Shown here: in pieces, positions 35,647-44,840 of the stretch
Numbering within the stretch: the first letter of the stretch is position 1
How the letters are laid out: every line of letters starts with the position of its first letter
Assembly (NCBI RefSeq): GCF_018131185.1
Contig: NZ_JAFCJE010000007.1
Span: 248,001 to 312,000 of the forward strand
DNA length: 64,000 nucleotides
DNA from: Bradyrhizobium diazoefficiens
Lineage (GTDB): Bacteria > Pseudomonadota > Alphaproteobacteria > Rhizobiales > Xanthobacteraceae
Reading direction: 5' to 3'
Notes under the pieces: generated by a model
The model's database searches: none
What the model was told of the DNA's origin: nothing
Seen by the model: the letters and a program-made list of their open reading frames with translations, nothing else
Translations under genes and position numbers: made by a program

Positions 35647-37065
35647 ATGACGATGGACAAACGCATAATCCCCCTGATCATGTGCGGCGGTGCCGGCACG
35701 CGGCTTTGGCCGGCTTCGCGCGAGGTGCGGCCCAAGCAGTTCCTGCCGCTGTTCGGCACGCGCTCGACCTTCCAGGACACGCTGCTGCGCGTCTCCGATT
35801 CCTCCCTGTTCGACCGGCCGATCGTCATCACCAATGCGTCCTATCGCTTCATGGTGCTGGAGCAGCTCGCCGAGATCGGCATCGAGGCCGACGTGATCCT
35901 CGAGCCGATGCGGCGTGATTCAGGCCCTGCGATCGCGGCCGGCGCGGTGTTCGCGCAGAACCGCGCCGTTGATGCCATCGTGCTCGCGCTCGCAGCCGAT
36001 CACGTCGTGCAGGACACCGGCGCTTTCGTCGCCGCCTGCCGCGAGGGTCTTGCGGCCGCGAGCACCGGGCGCATCGTCACCTTCGGCGTCAAGCCGGAGC
36101 GGCCGGCGACCGAATACGGCTACATCAATCCGGGCGAGGTGATCTCCGGCGAGGTGCATGCGGTCGCGCGCTTCGTCGAGAAGCCGGACGCGGTGAAGGC
36201 ATCCGACTACGTCAATTCGGGCTATCTCTGGAACAGCGGCAACTTCATGTTCCCGGCCAGCGTGCTGCTCGACGAATACCGCAAGGTCGATGCGGCAAGC
36301 GTCGAGGCGGTCACCAATGCAGTCAACAATGCCGGCCGCGATCTCGGCTTCGTCACGCTGGACCCCGAGGCGTTCGGCTCGGCGAAGGCGATCTCGATCG
36401 ACTATGCCGTGATGGAGAAGACCTCGCGCGCTGCCGTCGTTCCGGTGTCGTGCGGCTGGTCGGATGTCGGCTCCTGGCACGCGGTGTGGGAGCTCTCGGA
36501 CAAGGACGCGCAGGGCAATGCGGCGCATGGCGCCGCGGTGTTCGAGGATTCGCGCAACTGCAACGTCACCACCGACCGCGCGCTGGTCGCGCTCGAAGGC
36601 GTCGACGATCTCGTCGTGGTCGCAACCGCGGATGCGGTTCTGGTCTCGCGCCAGAAGGATGCCAACGGACTGAAGCGCCTCGTCACCAAGCTGAAGGCGG
36701 TCGCGCCGAAGGTCACCGAGGAGCATCTGAAGGTGCATCGGCCCTGGGGCAGCTATCAATCCGTCGACAATGGCGAGCGCCACCAGGTCAAGCGCATCGT
36801 GGTGAAGCCGGGCGGGCGGCTGTCGCTGCAGAAGCACCATCATCGTGCCGAGCACTGGATCGTGGTGCGCGGCGCGGCCCGCGTCACCGTCAACGAGACC
36901 GTGAAGACCGTGCACGAGAACGAGTCGATCTACATCCCGATGGGCGCCGTGCACCGGATGGAGAACCCCGGTAAAATCATGCTGGAACTGATCGAGGTCC
37001 AGACCGGAAGCTATCTGGGGGAAGACGACATCATCCGGATTGAAGACGACTATCAAAGGTCGTAA
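35647..37065 (+). CDS. manC: Mannose-1-phosphate guanylyltransferase / mannose-6-phosphate isomerase
   Basis: A 472-residue type II bifunctional enzyme supplying GDP-mannose. The N-terminal nucleotidyltransferase has IPLIMCGGAGTRLWPASRE, ILEPMRRDSGPAIA and FVEKPDAVKASDYV; the C-terminal cupin isomerase domain has HRPWGSYQSVDNGERHQVKR and LQKHHHRAEHWIVV. GDP-mannose could feed the mannosyltransferase-like proteins at 22060 and 53248, and is the precursor of GDP-fucose and GDP-rhamnose. A second ATG two codons in (MDKRIIPL) is an equally good start. About 180 bases follow before the next gene, with a GGGCC/GGCCC hairpin around 37090-37135. Confidence 0.94.
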   Translation: MTMDKRIIPLIMCGGAGTRLWPASREVRPKQFLPLFGTRSTFQDTLLRVSDSSLFDRPIVITNASYRFMVLEQLAEIGIEADVILEPMRRDSGPAIAAGAVFAQNRAVDAIVLALAADHVVQDTGAFVAACREGLAAASTGRIVTFGVKPERPATEYGYINPGEVISGEVHAVARFVEKPDAVKASDYVNSGYLWNSGNFMFPASVLLDEYRKVDAASVEAVTNAVNNAGRDLGFVTLDPEAFGSAKAISIDYAVMEKTSRAAVVPVSCGWSDVGSWHAVWELSDKDAQGNAAHGAAVFEDSRNCNVTTDRALVALEGVDDLVVVATADAVLVSRQKDANGLKRLVTKLKAVAPKVTEEHLKVHRPWGSYQSVDNGERHQVKRIVVKPGGRLSLQKHHHRAEHWIVVRGAARVTVNETVKTVHENESIYIPMGAVHRMENPGKIMLELIEVQTGSYLGEDDIIRIEDDYQRS

Positions 37066-37246
37066 CCAGCAAGCTCCGAATCACGCGACCCGGGCCAAGC
37101 AGGCGGTATTTTTCGCCCTAAGGCCCGGGGAACGTGTAACTTTTTGAATCAAATCGTGTCCGGGCCGCTTGGGCGGCATTCGCCACAAATGTGGCGTCCG
37201 TGCTAGAAGCGCGCCGGGGATTTGCGTTGAATCGGGGTTTGCTCAA

Positions 37247-38251
37247 ATGAGTTCCAAAGGATCTGCACCGGCAAAGGCCGGCCTGCGCGTCGGCGTCATT
37301 GGCGCCGGCGTGATGGGCAGCAACCATGCGCGCGTGCTTAGCGGTCTGCCCGGCGTCAGTCTCGTCGGCGTGGTTGATCCTTCGCCGGCGCACCGCGCGC
37401 GCGCCACGGAACTTGCCAATTGCGAAAGCTTCGAGACGCTCGACCAGCTCCTCGCCGAGGGCGTCGACGCGGTCACCATCGCAGCTCCGACCCATCTGCA
37501 TCACGAGGTCGCGCTCGCCTGCATCGCCAAGAACATTCACGTCCTGGTCGAGAAGCCGATTGCGTCCACGGTCGCAGAGGGCCGCGAGATCGTCGCCGCC
37601 GCGCAAAAGGCCGGCGTGACGCTGATGGTCGGCCATGTCGAGCGCTTCAATCCGGCGGTCGCCGCCGTCAAGCAGGCGATCGCGGGCGAGGATATTCTCT
37701 CCATCGCGATCACGCGCGTCGGCCCGTTCCCGCCGCGCATGTCCAATGTCGGCGTCGTCATCGACCTCGCCGTGCACGACATCGATCTGATCCGCTGGTT
37801 CACCGAATCCGACATCGTCGAGGTGCAGCCGCAGCTCTCGAGCGCGGTCGCCGAGCGCGAGGACATCGCGCTCCTGCAGTTCCGTACCGCCAACGGCGTG
37901 CTCGCGCACATCAACACCAATTGGCTGACCCCGTTCAAGGCGCGCAGCGTCACGGTTGCGACCCGGGGCAAATATGTGATGGGCGATCTGCTCACGCGCC
38001 AGGTCACCGAGTGCTTCGGCTTCAAGCAGGACGGCAGCTATTCGATGCGGCATCTGCCGGTCGGCCATGACGAGCCGCTCCGCGCCGAGCTGATCGCGTT
38101 CCTCAGGGCCGTGCGTCACGGCGAGACGCCGGCGGTCACCGGCGACGAAGGCGTCGCCAGCCTCGAGATCGCGACGCAGTGCCTCGAAACGCCGTCGCAG
38201 CCCGCGGCCACCTCGTCCGCCCGCAAGGGTCCGCGCCGCGTCGCCGGCTGA
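37247..38251 (+). CDS. Gfo/Idh/MocA family sugar oxidoreductase
   Basis: A 334-residue NAD(P)-dependent oxidoreductase. The N-terminal Rossmann domain starts VGVIGAGVMGSNHARVLSGL, and the family marker EKP is in VLVEKPIAST; the second half forms the substrate-binding sheet (VIDLAVHDIDLIRWF). In nucleotide-sugar pathways, a Gfo/Idh protein paired with a DegT aminotransferase makes a 3-keto then 3-amino sugar (as WbpB/WbpE), and the paired gene follows directly here. Start ATG at 37247. The exact substrate is not determined. Confidence 0.87.
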   Translation: MSSKGSAPAKAGLRVGVIGAGVMGSNHARVLSGLPGVSLVGVVDPSPAHRARATELANCESFETLDQLLAEGVDAVTIAAPTHLHHEVALACIAKNIHVLVEKPIASTVAEGREIVAAAQKAGVTLMVGHVERFNPAVAAVKQAIAGEDILSIAITRVGPFPPRMSNVGVVIDLAVHDIDLIRWFTESDIVEVQPQLSSAVAEREDIALLQFRTANGVLAHINTNWLTPFKARSVTVATRGKYVMGDLLTRQVTECFGFKQDGSYSMRHLPVGHDEPLRAELIAFLRAVRHGETPAVTGDEGVASLEIATQCLETPSQPAATSSARKGPRRVAG

Positions 38252-38260
38252 ACCCCTTTC

Positions 38261-39448
38261 ATGTCGACCATGCAAGAAGGCGCCAAGAACCAGACCATGA
38301 ACCAGCATCTGCGTTCCGAACCCATTCCCTTCATCGATGTCGGCTCGCAGCGCCGCCGGCTCGGCGCCTCGCTCGATGCCGCGGTCAAGCGCGTTCTCGA
38401 CCATTGCCAGTTCGTCAATGGCCCTGAAGTCGCCGAGCTCGAGAAGCAGCTTGCGGCCTACAGCGGTGCCAAGCATGTGATCGGCTGCGCCAGCGGCACC
38501 GACGCGATTCTGATGGTGATGATGGCGAAGAATGTCGGGCCCGGTGATGCCGTGCTGTGTCCGTCCTTCACCTTCATCGCAACGGCCTCGCCGGTGGCGC
38601 GGACCGGTGCGACGCCTGTTTATGTCGACGTCGACGAGACGACCTTCAACATGAGCCCGGAGTCGCTGAAGCGCGGCATCGCGACTGCGCGGAAGGCGGG
38701 GCTGAAGCCGGTCGCGGTCATTCCGGTCGATCTGTTCGGCCAGCCCGCCGACCACGACGCCATTGCCGAGATTGCCGGGGCCGAAGGCCTGTTCGTGCTC
38801 GACGACGCCGCCCAAGGCTTTGGCGCGAGCTACAAGGGCCGCAAGCTCGGCACCTTCGGCCTTGCCACCGCGACCAGCTTCTTCCCGGCAAAACCGCTCG
38901 GTTGCTTCGGCGACGGCGGCGCGATCTTCACCGATGACGACGAACTGGCGGCGACACTGCGCAGCATCCGCGTGCACGGGCAGGGCGTCGACAAATACGA
39001 CAACGTCCGCCTCGGCCTGACCGGCCGGCTCGACACCATGCAGGCTGCTGTCCTGATCGAGAAGCTGAAGATATTCGACGACGAGATCGCCGCCCGCAAC
39101 AGGGTTGCGGAGCGCTACGCGCGTGGCCTGTCCAACGTCGTCACCGTGCCGCGTCTGGCGCCGGGCAACACCTCGGTCTGGGCGCAGTACACGATCCGTC
39201 TTCCCAAAGGCACCGACCGCGACGGTTTCGCTGCCGCGCTGAAAGCCCAGGGCGTGCCGACCGCGATCTATTACGGCAAGTCGATGCATCAGCAGACCGC
39301 CTACAAGCAGTACCCGGTCGCCGACGGCGGCCTGTCTGCTTGCGAGAGCCTGTCGCAGGACGTCATCAGCCTGCCGATGCACGCCTATCTGACCGAAGCC
39401 GACCAGGAACGCGTGATCGCCGCCGTCCGCGGCGCGCTGGCGGGCTGA
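38261..39448 (+). CDS. DegT/DnrJ/EryC1/StrS-family sugar aminotransferase
   Basis: A PLP-dependent aminotransferase of 395 residues that converts a keto-sugar nucleotide to an amino sugar. Signatures are FIDVGSQRRRLGASLDAA, GCASGTDAILMVMMA, the DDAAQGFGASY segment with the PLP-binding Asp, and the Lys in SFFPAKPLGCFGDGGAIFT that forms the internal aldimine. The ATG at 38261 lies 9 bases after the Gfo/Idh gene; one at 38303 is also possible. Together the pair likely produces an amino sugar for the O-antigen or another surface glycan. Confidence 0.9.
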   Translation: MSTMQEGAKNQTMNQHLRSEPIPFIDVGSQRRRLGASLDAAVKRVLDHCQFVNGPEVAELEKQLAAYSGAKHVIGCASGTDAILMVMMAKNVGPGDAVLCPSFTFIATASPVARTGATPVYVDVDETTFNMSPESLKRGIATARKAGLKPVAVIPVDLFGQPADHDAIAEIAGAEGLFVLDDAAQGFGASYKGRKLGTFGLATATSFFPAKPLGCFGDGGAIFTDDDELAATLRSIRVHGQGVDKYDNVRLGLTGRLDTMQAAVLIEKLKIFDDEIAARNRVAERYARGLSNVVTVPRLAPGNTSVWAQYTIRLPKGTDRDGFAAALKAQGVPTAIYYGKSMHQQTAYKQYPVADGGLSACESLSQDVISLPMHAYLTEADQERVIAAVRGALAG

Positions 39449-39483
39449 TTCCGCGGCTTCGTTGCCCTGCTGTCTCTGGGACA

Positions 39484-39555
39484 CCTCTCCCGCTTGCGGG
39501 AGAGGTCGGCGCGTAGCGCCGCCAACCTTCCCCCGCAAGCCGGGGAGGGAGCCCA
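39484..39555. repeat. Palindromic repeat (CCTCTCCCGC family)
   Basis: CCTCTCCCGC-TT-GCGGGAGAGG is a perfect 10-base-pair hairpin at 39484-39505, followed by GGCGCGTAGCGCC (39508-39520) and a degenerate second hairpin, CTTCCCCCGC / CCGGGGAGGG. It fills the gap between the aminotransferase gene and murJ and may terminate transcription. Confidence 0.8.
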
Positions 39556-39609
39556 CCTTCCCGGCCGCTAGCACCTAGACCTAATCGCGCCATGCTCTAA
39601 AACAGACGC

Positions 39610-41136
39610 ATGCTCGGACGCATCTTCACGGTTGGTGGTTACACGCTGCTCTCGCGGCTGACGGGCTTTGCCCGCGACATCATGCTCGCGGCGATCCTCG
39701 GCGCAGGCCCGGTGGCCGACGCCTTTTTCGTGGCGTTGCGGCTGCCCAATCATTTCCGCGCGATCTTCGCCGAGGGCGCCTTCAACGCCGCCTGGGTGCC
39801 GGCCTATGCGCATGTCCATGGCGAGAAGGGCGAGGCGGCGGCAAAACTGTTCGCCGACCGCATCTTCACGCTGCTGCTGGCCTCGCAAGTCCTGCTGTTG
39901 ATCGTCGCCTGGCTGTTCATGCCGCAGGCCATGAGCATTCTGGCGCCGGGCTTCGGTGAAGATGCCGAGCAGCGCAAGCTCGCGATCGAGCTGACCCGGA
40001 TCACCTTTCCTTATCTGCTCTTGATCACGCTGGTGACGCTCTATGGCGGCATGCTCAACGTGATGCAGCGCTTTGCCAGCGCCGCGGCGGCCTCGATCTT
40101 CCTCAACGTCGCGATGATGATGACGCTGGCGGTCGCCGTTTGGTTTCCGACGGCCGGCCACGCCGCGGCCTGGGGCGTCCTGATCTCCGGTTTCCTGCAA
40201 TATTTCCTGCTCGCCGGCGATCTCGCCCGCCATGGCGGCCTGCCGCGCTTTGCGCCGCTCAAGCTCGACGAGGACGTCCGCGGCTTCTTCAAAGCGCTGG
40301 GCCCGGCGACACTGGGCTCGATGGGGACGCAGGTCGCGCTGTTCGCCGACACCATCATCGCGACCTTCCTGCCCGCGGGCGCTCTGTCGGCCCTCTATTA
40401 TGCGGACCGACTGTATCAGCTGCCGATCGGCGTCATCGGCATCGCCATCGGCACCGTGCTGCTGCCCGAGATGTCGCGCCGGCTGACGGCCAATGACCAT
40501 GACGGTGCGATGAGGTCGCAACGCCGCGCCTTCGATTTCACGCTGCTGTTCTCAGTGCCGTTCGTCGCTGCGTTCATCACCGTGCCTGACGAGATCATGC
40601 GCGCCTTGTTTGCGCACGGCGCTTTCTCCAGAGCGGACGCCGCTGCCGCCGGCGCAACGCTCGCGGCCTATGCGATCGCCTTGATCCCGGCCGTGCTGAT
40701 CCGCAGCGCGGTCGCGACCTTCTATGCGCGCAAGGACACGGCGACGCCGGTGCGCGCGTCGCTGACCGGCATCGCCGTCAACGTTGCGCTGAAGGTCGCT
40801 TTGATGGGATCGCTGGCCCAGATCGGCCTCGCGCTCGCGACAGCCGTCGGCGTCTGGACCAATCTGCTGCTGGTGCTGTACTTCGCCGTGCGCCGGGGCT
40901 TTCTCGTGCTGGGCCGCGCTTGGCTGTTGTCGATCGCCAAGTTCCTGCTGATCGGCCTCGTCCTGGCCACCGCCTTCTGGCTGATCGCGCGCTTTGGCGG
41001 CGTTTGGCTGGGTTCGATGCACTTCCAGGATGAGCTGATGTTGGTGCTGCTCGCTGTCGGCGGCACGATCATTTACGCAGTCGCTATTCTCGCGTTGTTC
41101 GGCCGGAGTTGGCTAGTCGCATTGGTGCGCGGTTAG
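39610..41136 (+). CDS. murJ: Lipid II flippase MurJ
   Basis: MurJ (MviN) moves the peptidoglycan precursor lipid II across the inner membrane. The 508-residue product has about 14 hydrophobic segments and the N-terminal features TLLSRLTGFARDIMLAAILGAGPVADAFFVALRLPNHFRAIFAEGAF, with the conserved Arg residues of the central cavity. It starts at ATG 39610. In many alphaproteobacteria murJ sits by glnD or trpS; here it closes the LPS cluster. A Wzx-type O-antigen flippase would be an alternative reading, but the sequence is strongly MurJ-like. Confidence 0.93.
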   Translation: MLGRIFTVGGYTLLSRLTGFARDIMLAAILGAGPVADAFFVALRLPNHFRAIFAEGAFNAAWVPAYAHVHGEKGEAAAKLFADRIFTLLLASQVLLLIVAWLFMPQAMSILAPGFGEDAEQRKLAIELTRITFPYLLLITLVTLYGGMLNVMQRFASAAAASIFLNVAMMMTLAVAVWFPTAGHAAAWGVLISGFLQYFLLAGDLARHGGLPRFAPLKLDEDVRGFFKALGPATLGSMGTQVALFADTIIATFLPAGALSALYYADRLYQLPIGVIGIAIGTVLLPEMSRRLTANDHDGAMRSQRRAFDFTLLFSVPFVAAFITVPDEIMRALFAHGAFSRADAAAAGATLAAYAIALIPAVLIRSAVATFYARKDTATPVRASLTGIAVNVALKVALMGSLAQIGLALATAVGVWTNLLLVLYFAVRRGFLVLGRAWLLSIAKFLLIGLVLATAFWLIARFGGVWLGSMHFQDELMLVLLAVGGTIIYAVAILALFGRSWLVALVRG

Positions 41137-41224
41137 GTGCATTACATAACGTCCTCGGCTGGATGCGATACACAACGTTGTGTCGCAACTGGCCCTTCAG
41201 AGGATGAGTAGGAGTGTCGGGTCT

Positions 41225-41566
41225 ATGATCATCAAGATTGTACGCCTTGTCCTGATCTGCTTTTCGGCATTCGGCGCGCTGCTAATGGGCCGTGAGATGA
41301 TACTTTTCGGAGCTAGGCAAATGCTCATTATCATTGAAGCGATGCTGATCCTCAACGCTGTTTATCTGATTTCCTTGTTTGTATGGCGTCCGTCATTGAC
41401 GCAAGTTGAGGCAGCAGCGCGGGTGTTGCACGAATCCGGAGGTCGGCACGGATGGTGGAAGGCGTATGTCACTTCCTACGACGAAATGGCCGCGACCGAT
41501 CCAATTGCCAAGTCGGAGTTCGACGGCATTGTCGAGCGAATGTTGAAGGCGGCCCGAAGGGAGTGA
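41225..41566 (+). CDS. Small membrane protein, unknown function
   Basis: A 113-residue protein with two predicted N-terminal membrane helices (IIKIVRLVLICFSAFGALLM and MLIIIEAMLILNAVYLISLF) and a soluble C-terminal tail rich in charged residues (KSEFDGIVERMLKAARRE). No family was recognised. The ATG at 41225 follows AGGAG by ten bases; ATG 41204 and GTG 41180 are in frame upstream. Base composition here is lower in GC than the flanking genes, which may indicate acquired DNA. The 293 bases to the next gene hold the leader candidate described separately. Confidence 0.6.
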   Translation: MIIKIVRLVLICFSAFGALLMGREMILFGARQMLIIIEAMLILNAVYLISLFVWRPSLTQVEAAARVLHESGGRHGWWKAYVTSYDEMAATDPIAKSEFDGIVERMLKAARRE

Positions 41567-41652
41567 GCTAGGAAGTCCATGCTGTTTGCGAAACGGAGTA
41601 TCGGTTTATCTTGAACCACCCCCCATAGCGTCGTCTCGCACCGGCGTGTCTA

Positions 41653-41819
41653 TTGTTTTTTCGCGCCCGCCGTGCTACGAGCGACGCATGATCAAGTCGC
41701 GCAAACTCGACCGTCGTCACGTGACCCGCTCTTGCCGGGCCGTGGGAGGAGTCGTGCGCTAGGATTTCGACGACATTTCTTCCACCAGGCCCCGCCGGCA
41801 TCGGACGGGGCCTTTTTTG
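41653..41819 (+). ncRNA. Candidate leader RNA with leaderless 24-codon ORF and terminator
   Basis: TTGTTT (41653-41658) and TACGAG (41676-41681) form a plausible promoter with a 17-base spacer. The predicted start of transcription falls at or next to the ATG at 41688, which opens a 24-codon frame ending at TAG 41760-41762 (MIKSRKLDRRHVTRSCRAVG and GVVR; six Arg). A strong intrinsic terminator follows at 41787-41819, before the DUF1127 gene. This has the layout of a leaderless attenuator peptide or a small RNA of about 130 nt. Neither expression nor conservation is known. Confidence 0.4.
41787..41819 (+). terminator. Intrinsic terminator upstream of DUF1127 gene
   Basis: AGGCCCCG / CGGGGCCT pairs over 8 bases, with further CCG/CGG pairing inside, and six T residues follow. 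It sits 41 bases before the DUF1127 start codon, so it either ends transcripts from upstream or works as a regulated attenuator. Confidence 0.85.
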
Positions 41820-41859
41820 TGGCCACGCTTCCCTGCCGGCACAACAGCAGGAGCGTGCG

Positions 41860-42246
41860 ATGCCGCCCCAATTGACGACCATCACATCCGAGGCCGAGCG
41901 CGATGCCGCCGTGCTCCGCCTCGACCGCTCGATCGCGTTGGCAAAGGAAGCCATGGACGAGGTCTTAACGGCTGCGGCGCGCCTAAACGCATCCGTTGCA
42001 ACGCCGCGCAGCGACGTGTCGCGAAGGGAGGACGTACCGGCAGCGGCCGAACCGGCGCAAAGCGTCCTCGTCCTGCTCAAGCAATACTGGCGCGCGTTTC
42101 GGGGATGGTATCGGAGTTCACGGGTGATCTTGCAGGGCCTGAGCGACAGGGACCTGAGGGATATCGGCCTGACGCGCGACGAGGTCGACTATCTCGCACC
42201 TGGGCGCGCTATCGATGCGGTGAGAGATCGCGCGAGGTCTTTGTAG
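41860..42246 (+). CDS. DUF1127 domain protein
   Basis: A 128-residue protein whose last 50 residues form a DUF1127 domain: FRGWYRSSRVILQGLSDRDLRDIGLTRDEVDYLA contains the family core (LSDRxLxDIGLxR). The N-terminal 75 residues are an amphipathic helical extension with no match I recognise; many DUF1127 proteins consist of the domain alone. Short DUF1127 proteins have been linked to RNA turnover, phosphate/carbon metabolism and stress in alphaproteobacteria. The start ATG follows AGCAGGAGC. It is preceded by a possible leader ORF and a terminator, hinting at attenuation. Confidence 0.78.
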   Translation: MPPQLTTITSEAERDAAVLRLDRSIALAKEAMDEVLTAAARLNASVATPRSDVSRREDVPAAAEPAQSVLVLLKQYWRAFRGWYRSSRVILQGLSDRDLRDIGLTRDEVDYLAPGRAIDAVRDRARSL

Positions 42247-42522
42247 AACCACAGTGGGATGTAGATGATCCTGGCAGACGCAGATATGCGCTTGCGAACA
42301 AGCGGCGGTCGATCCTGTTGCTTGTCCGCAGGAATGCGCTGCGGTGCAGAATTATTCGATCTTCACAGGGAAATGACCGAGCTGCGGCCTTTTTGTCCTA
42401 TCCCGCTTTGATAGGGCAGGCCCGGGCCAATCCTCGCGACCAAGCCCGTCTAAACCCGTTTGCCTTGCCAGTTTTTCCACGGCAATATGCCCACAAAACA
42501 ACCATGAGAACGGGAAGATAAA

Positions 42523-44832
42523 ATGGCGGCTCCCATCAAGTTCGGCGTTGGCCAAAGCGTGCTGCGCAAGGAGGATGACGCGCTCATCCGCGGCAAGGGC
42601 CGCTATACCGACGATTATGCGCCGCAGGCCGCGCTCCGCTGCCTGATGCTGCGCTCGCCGCATGCGCATGCCAAGTACACCATCGATGCGAGCCGCGCCC
42701 GCGGCTTGCCCGGCGTGGCGCTGATCCTGACAGCCGACGATGTGAAGGAGCTCGGCAATCTGCCTTGCCTGTTCAATCTCGAGACCGATCCGTTCACCGG
42801 CCCGCCTTACCCGATCCTGGCTGCGGGCGAAGTGCGTCATGTCGGCGACGCCGTTGCCTTCGTCGTTGCCGAGACGATCGACCAGGCCCGTGACGCGATC
42901 GAGGCGATCGACGTCAAATGGAGCCCGCTGCCGGCGGTGACCGGCGTCGTCAATGCGGTGAAGAAGGGCGCACCGCAGGTGTGGCCTGACAAGGCCGGCA
43001 ATGTGCTGTTCGACGTCTCGATCGGCGACAAGGCCGCGACGGAAGCCGCCTTCGCCAAGGCGCATACGGTCGCCGAAATCTCGATCGTCAATCCGCGCGT
43101 CGTCGCGAGCTTCATGGAGACGCGTGCGGCCGTCTGCGAATACGACGCCAAGCGCGACCATCTGACGCTGACGATTGGGAGCCAGGGCAGCCACCGGCTG
43201 CGCGACATCCTCTGCCAGAACGTGCTCAACATCCCCACCGACAAGATGCGGGTGATCTGCCCCGACGTCGGCGGCGGCTTCGGCACGAAGCTGTTCCCGT
43301 ATCGCGAATACGCCCTGATGGCGGTCGCTGCCAAGAAGCTCAAGAAAACGGTGAAATGGGCGGCCGACCGCACCGAGCATTTCATGGGCGACGCGCAGGG
43401 CCGCGACAACGTCACCACCGCCAAGATGGCGCTGACGGAAGACGGCAAATTCCTCGCCATGGATTGCGACCTGATGGGCGACATGGGCGCCTATCTGTCG
43501 ACCTTCGGGCCCTACATCCCGCATGGCGGCGCCGGCATGCTGCCGGGCCTCTACGACATCCAGGCCTTCCACTGCCGGGTACGCACCATCTTCACCAACA
43601 GCGTGCCGGTCGACGCCTACCGCGGCGCGGGCCGCCCAGAGGCCGCCTATGTCATCGAGCGCCTCGTCGATGCCTGTGCGCGAAAGCTCGACATGACGCC
43701 GGACGCCGTCCGCCGCAAGAACTTCATCCCGCCGAAGGCGCTGCCTTACAAGACCGCGACCGGCAAGGTCTACGATTCCGGCGACTTCGCCGCGCATCTG
43801 AAGCGCGCGATGGAAATCGCCGATTGGAAGGAGTTTCCAAAGCGCGCCAAGATGGCCAAGAAGGGCGGCCTGATCCGCGGGATTGGTCTTGCCAGCTATG
43901 TCGAGGTGTGCGGCACCATGGGCGAGGAGACCGCCAATGTGCGGATGGACCCCAACGGCGACATCACCGTCCTGATCGGCACGCAATCCAGCGGGCAGGG
44001 TCACCAGACCGCCTATGCGCAGATCGTCGCCGAGCAGTTCGGCGTTGCGCCAGAGCGCGTGCACATCCACCAGGGTGACACCGATATGATCGCCACCGGC
44101 CTCGGCACGGGCGGCTCGGCCTCGATCCCGTCAGGCGGCGTCAGCGTCGAGCGGGCCACGCGCGAGCTCGGGCAAAAGCTCAAGGAGGTCGCGGCACAGG
44201 CGCTGGAGGCCAGCGCCGGGGACCTCGAGATCTCGGAAGGGGTGGTGCGGATCGCCGGTACCGACCGTTCGATCTCGTTCGCTGATCTCGCCAAGCAGCC
44301 GGGCGCCGATCCGTCCAAGCTGAATGCCAGCGCGACCTTCGCCAGTGCCGACGGTACCTATCCCAACGGTACGCATGTCGCGGAGGTCGAGATCGACCCG
44401 GCCACCGGCATCATCAAGATCGTCAACTATGTGATCGTCGATGATTTCGGCAAGACGCTCAATCCGCTGCTCTTGGCCGGCCAGGTGCATGGCGGCGCCA
44501 TGCAGGGCATCGGCCAGGCGCTGATGGAGCAGGTGGTCTATGGCCCCAGCGACGGCCAGTTGATCACCGCGACCTTCATGGACTATGCGCTGCCGCGGGC
44601 GGCGGACGGGCCGGCCTTCGTGTTCGAGACCGCCAACGTCCCCTGCAAGACCAATCCGATGGGCGTGAAGGGGGCGGGCGAGGCCGGCGCGATCGGCTCC
44701 TGTCCGGCCGTCGTCAACGCCATCGTCGACGCGCTCTGGCGCGAATACAAGATCGACCACATCGACATGCCGGCAACCCCGGAGCGGGTGTGGATCGCCA
44801 TCAACGAGCACCATCGCCGTCACAGCCTCTAG
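42523..44832 (+). CDS. CoxL-like molybdopterin-binding large subunit (form II), xanthine oxidase family
   Basis: A 769-residue molybdenum hydroxylase large subunit. The active-site loop reads AYRGAGR (residues 365-371), the form II signature; form I CO dehydrogenase has AYxCSFR, so CO oxidation is not assured. The C-terminal GVKGAGEAGAIG carries the catalytic Glu (residue 720). FAD-binding medium and [2Fe-2S] small subunit genes, normally adjacent, are absent on both sides. Upstream, 276 bases hold no gene but include a CCTATC/GATAGG hairpin at about 42389-42413; an 8-bp GC hairpin follows the stop. The substrate is unknown. Confidence 0.88.
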   Translation: MAAPIKFGVGQSVLRKEDDALIRGKGRYTDDYAPQAALRCLMLRSPHAHAKYTIDASRARGLPGVALILTADDVKELGNLPCLFNLETDPFTGPPYPILAAGEVRHVGDAVAFVVAETIDQARDAIEAIDVKWSPLPAVTGVVNAVKKGAPQVWPDKAGNVLFDVSIGDKAATEAAFAKAHTVAEISIVNPRVVASFMETRAAVCEYDAKRDHLTLTIGSQGSHRLRDILCQNVLNIPTDKMRVICPDVGGGFGTKLFPYREYALMAVAAKKLKKTVKWAADRTEHFMGDAQGRDNVTTAKMALTEDGKFLAMDCDLMGDMGAYLSTFGPYIPHGGAGMLPGLYDIQAFHCRVRTIFTNSVPVDAYRGAGRPEAAYVIERLVDACARKLDMTPDAVRRKNFIPPKALPYKTATGKVYDSGDFAAHLKRAMEIADWKEFPKRAKMAKKGGLIRGIGLASYVEVCGTMGEETANVRMDPNGDITVLIGTQSSGQGHQTAYAQIVAEQFGVAPERVHIHQGDTDMIATGLGTGGSASIPSGGVSVERATRELGQKLKEVAAQALEASAGDLEISEGVVRIAGTDRSISFADLAKQPGADPSKLNASATFASADGTYPNGTHVAEVEIDPATGIIKIVNYVIVDDFGKTLNPLLLAGQVHGGAMQGIGQALMEQVVYGPSDGQLITATFMDYALPRAADGPAFVFETANVPCKTNPMGVKGAGEAGAIGSCPAVVNAIVDALWREYKIDHIDMPATPERVWIAINEHHRRHSL

Positions 44833-44840
44833 GCCAAGTT

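Noticed and set aside
37118..39574. 818-codon minus-strand open frame across the Gfo/Idh and DegT genes
   Set aside because: Antisense shadow from GC-rich codons; Arg/Asp/His-heavy product with no domain, while the plus-strand genes have clear families.
42389..42413. CCTATC/GATAGG hairpin before the CoxL-like gene as a molybdenum-cofactor riboswitch
   Set aside because: Single short hairpin lacking the multi-stem Moco RNA structure; 110 bases from the start codon.
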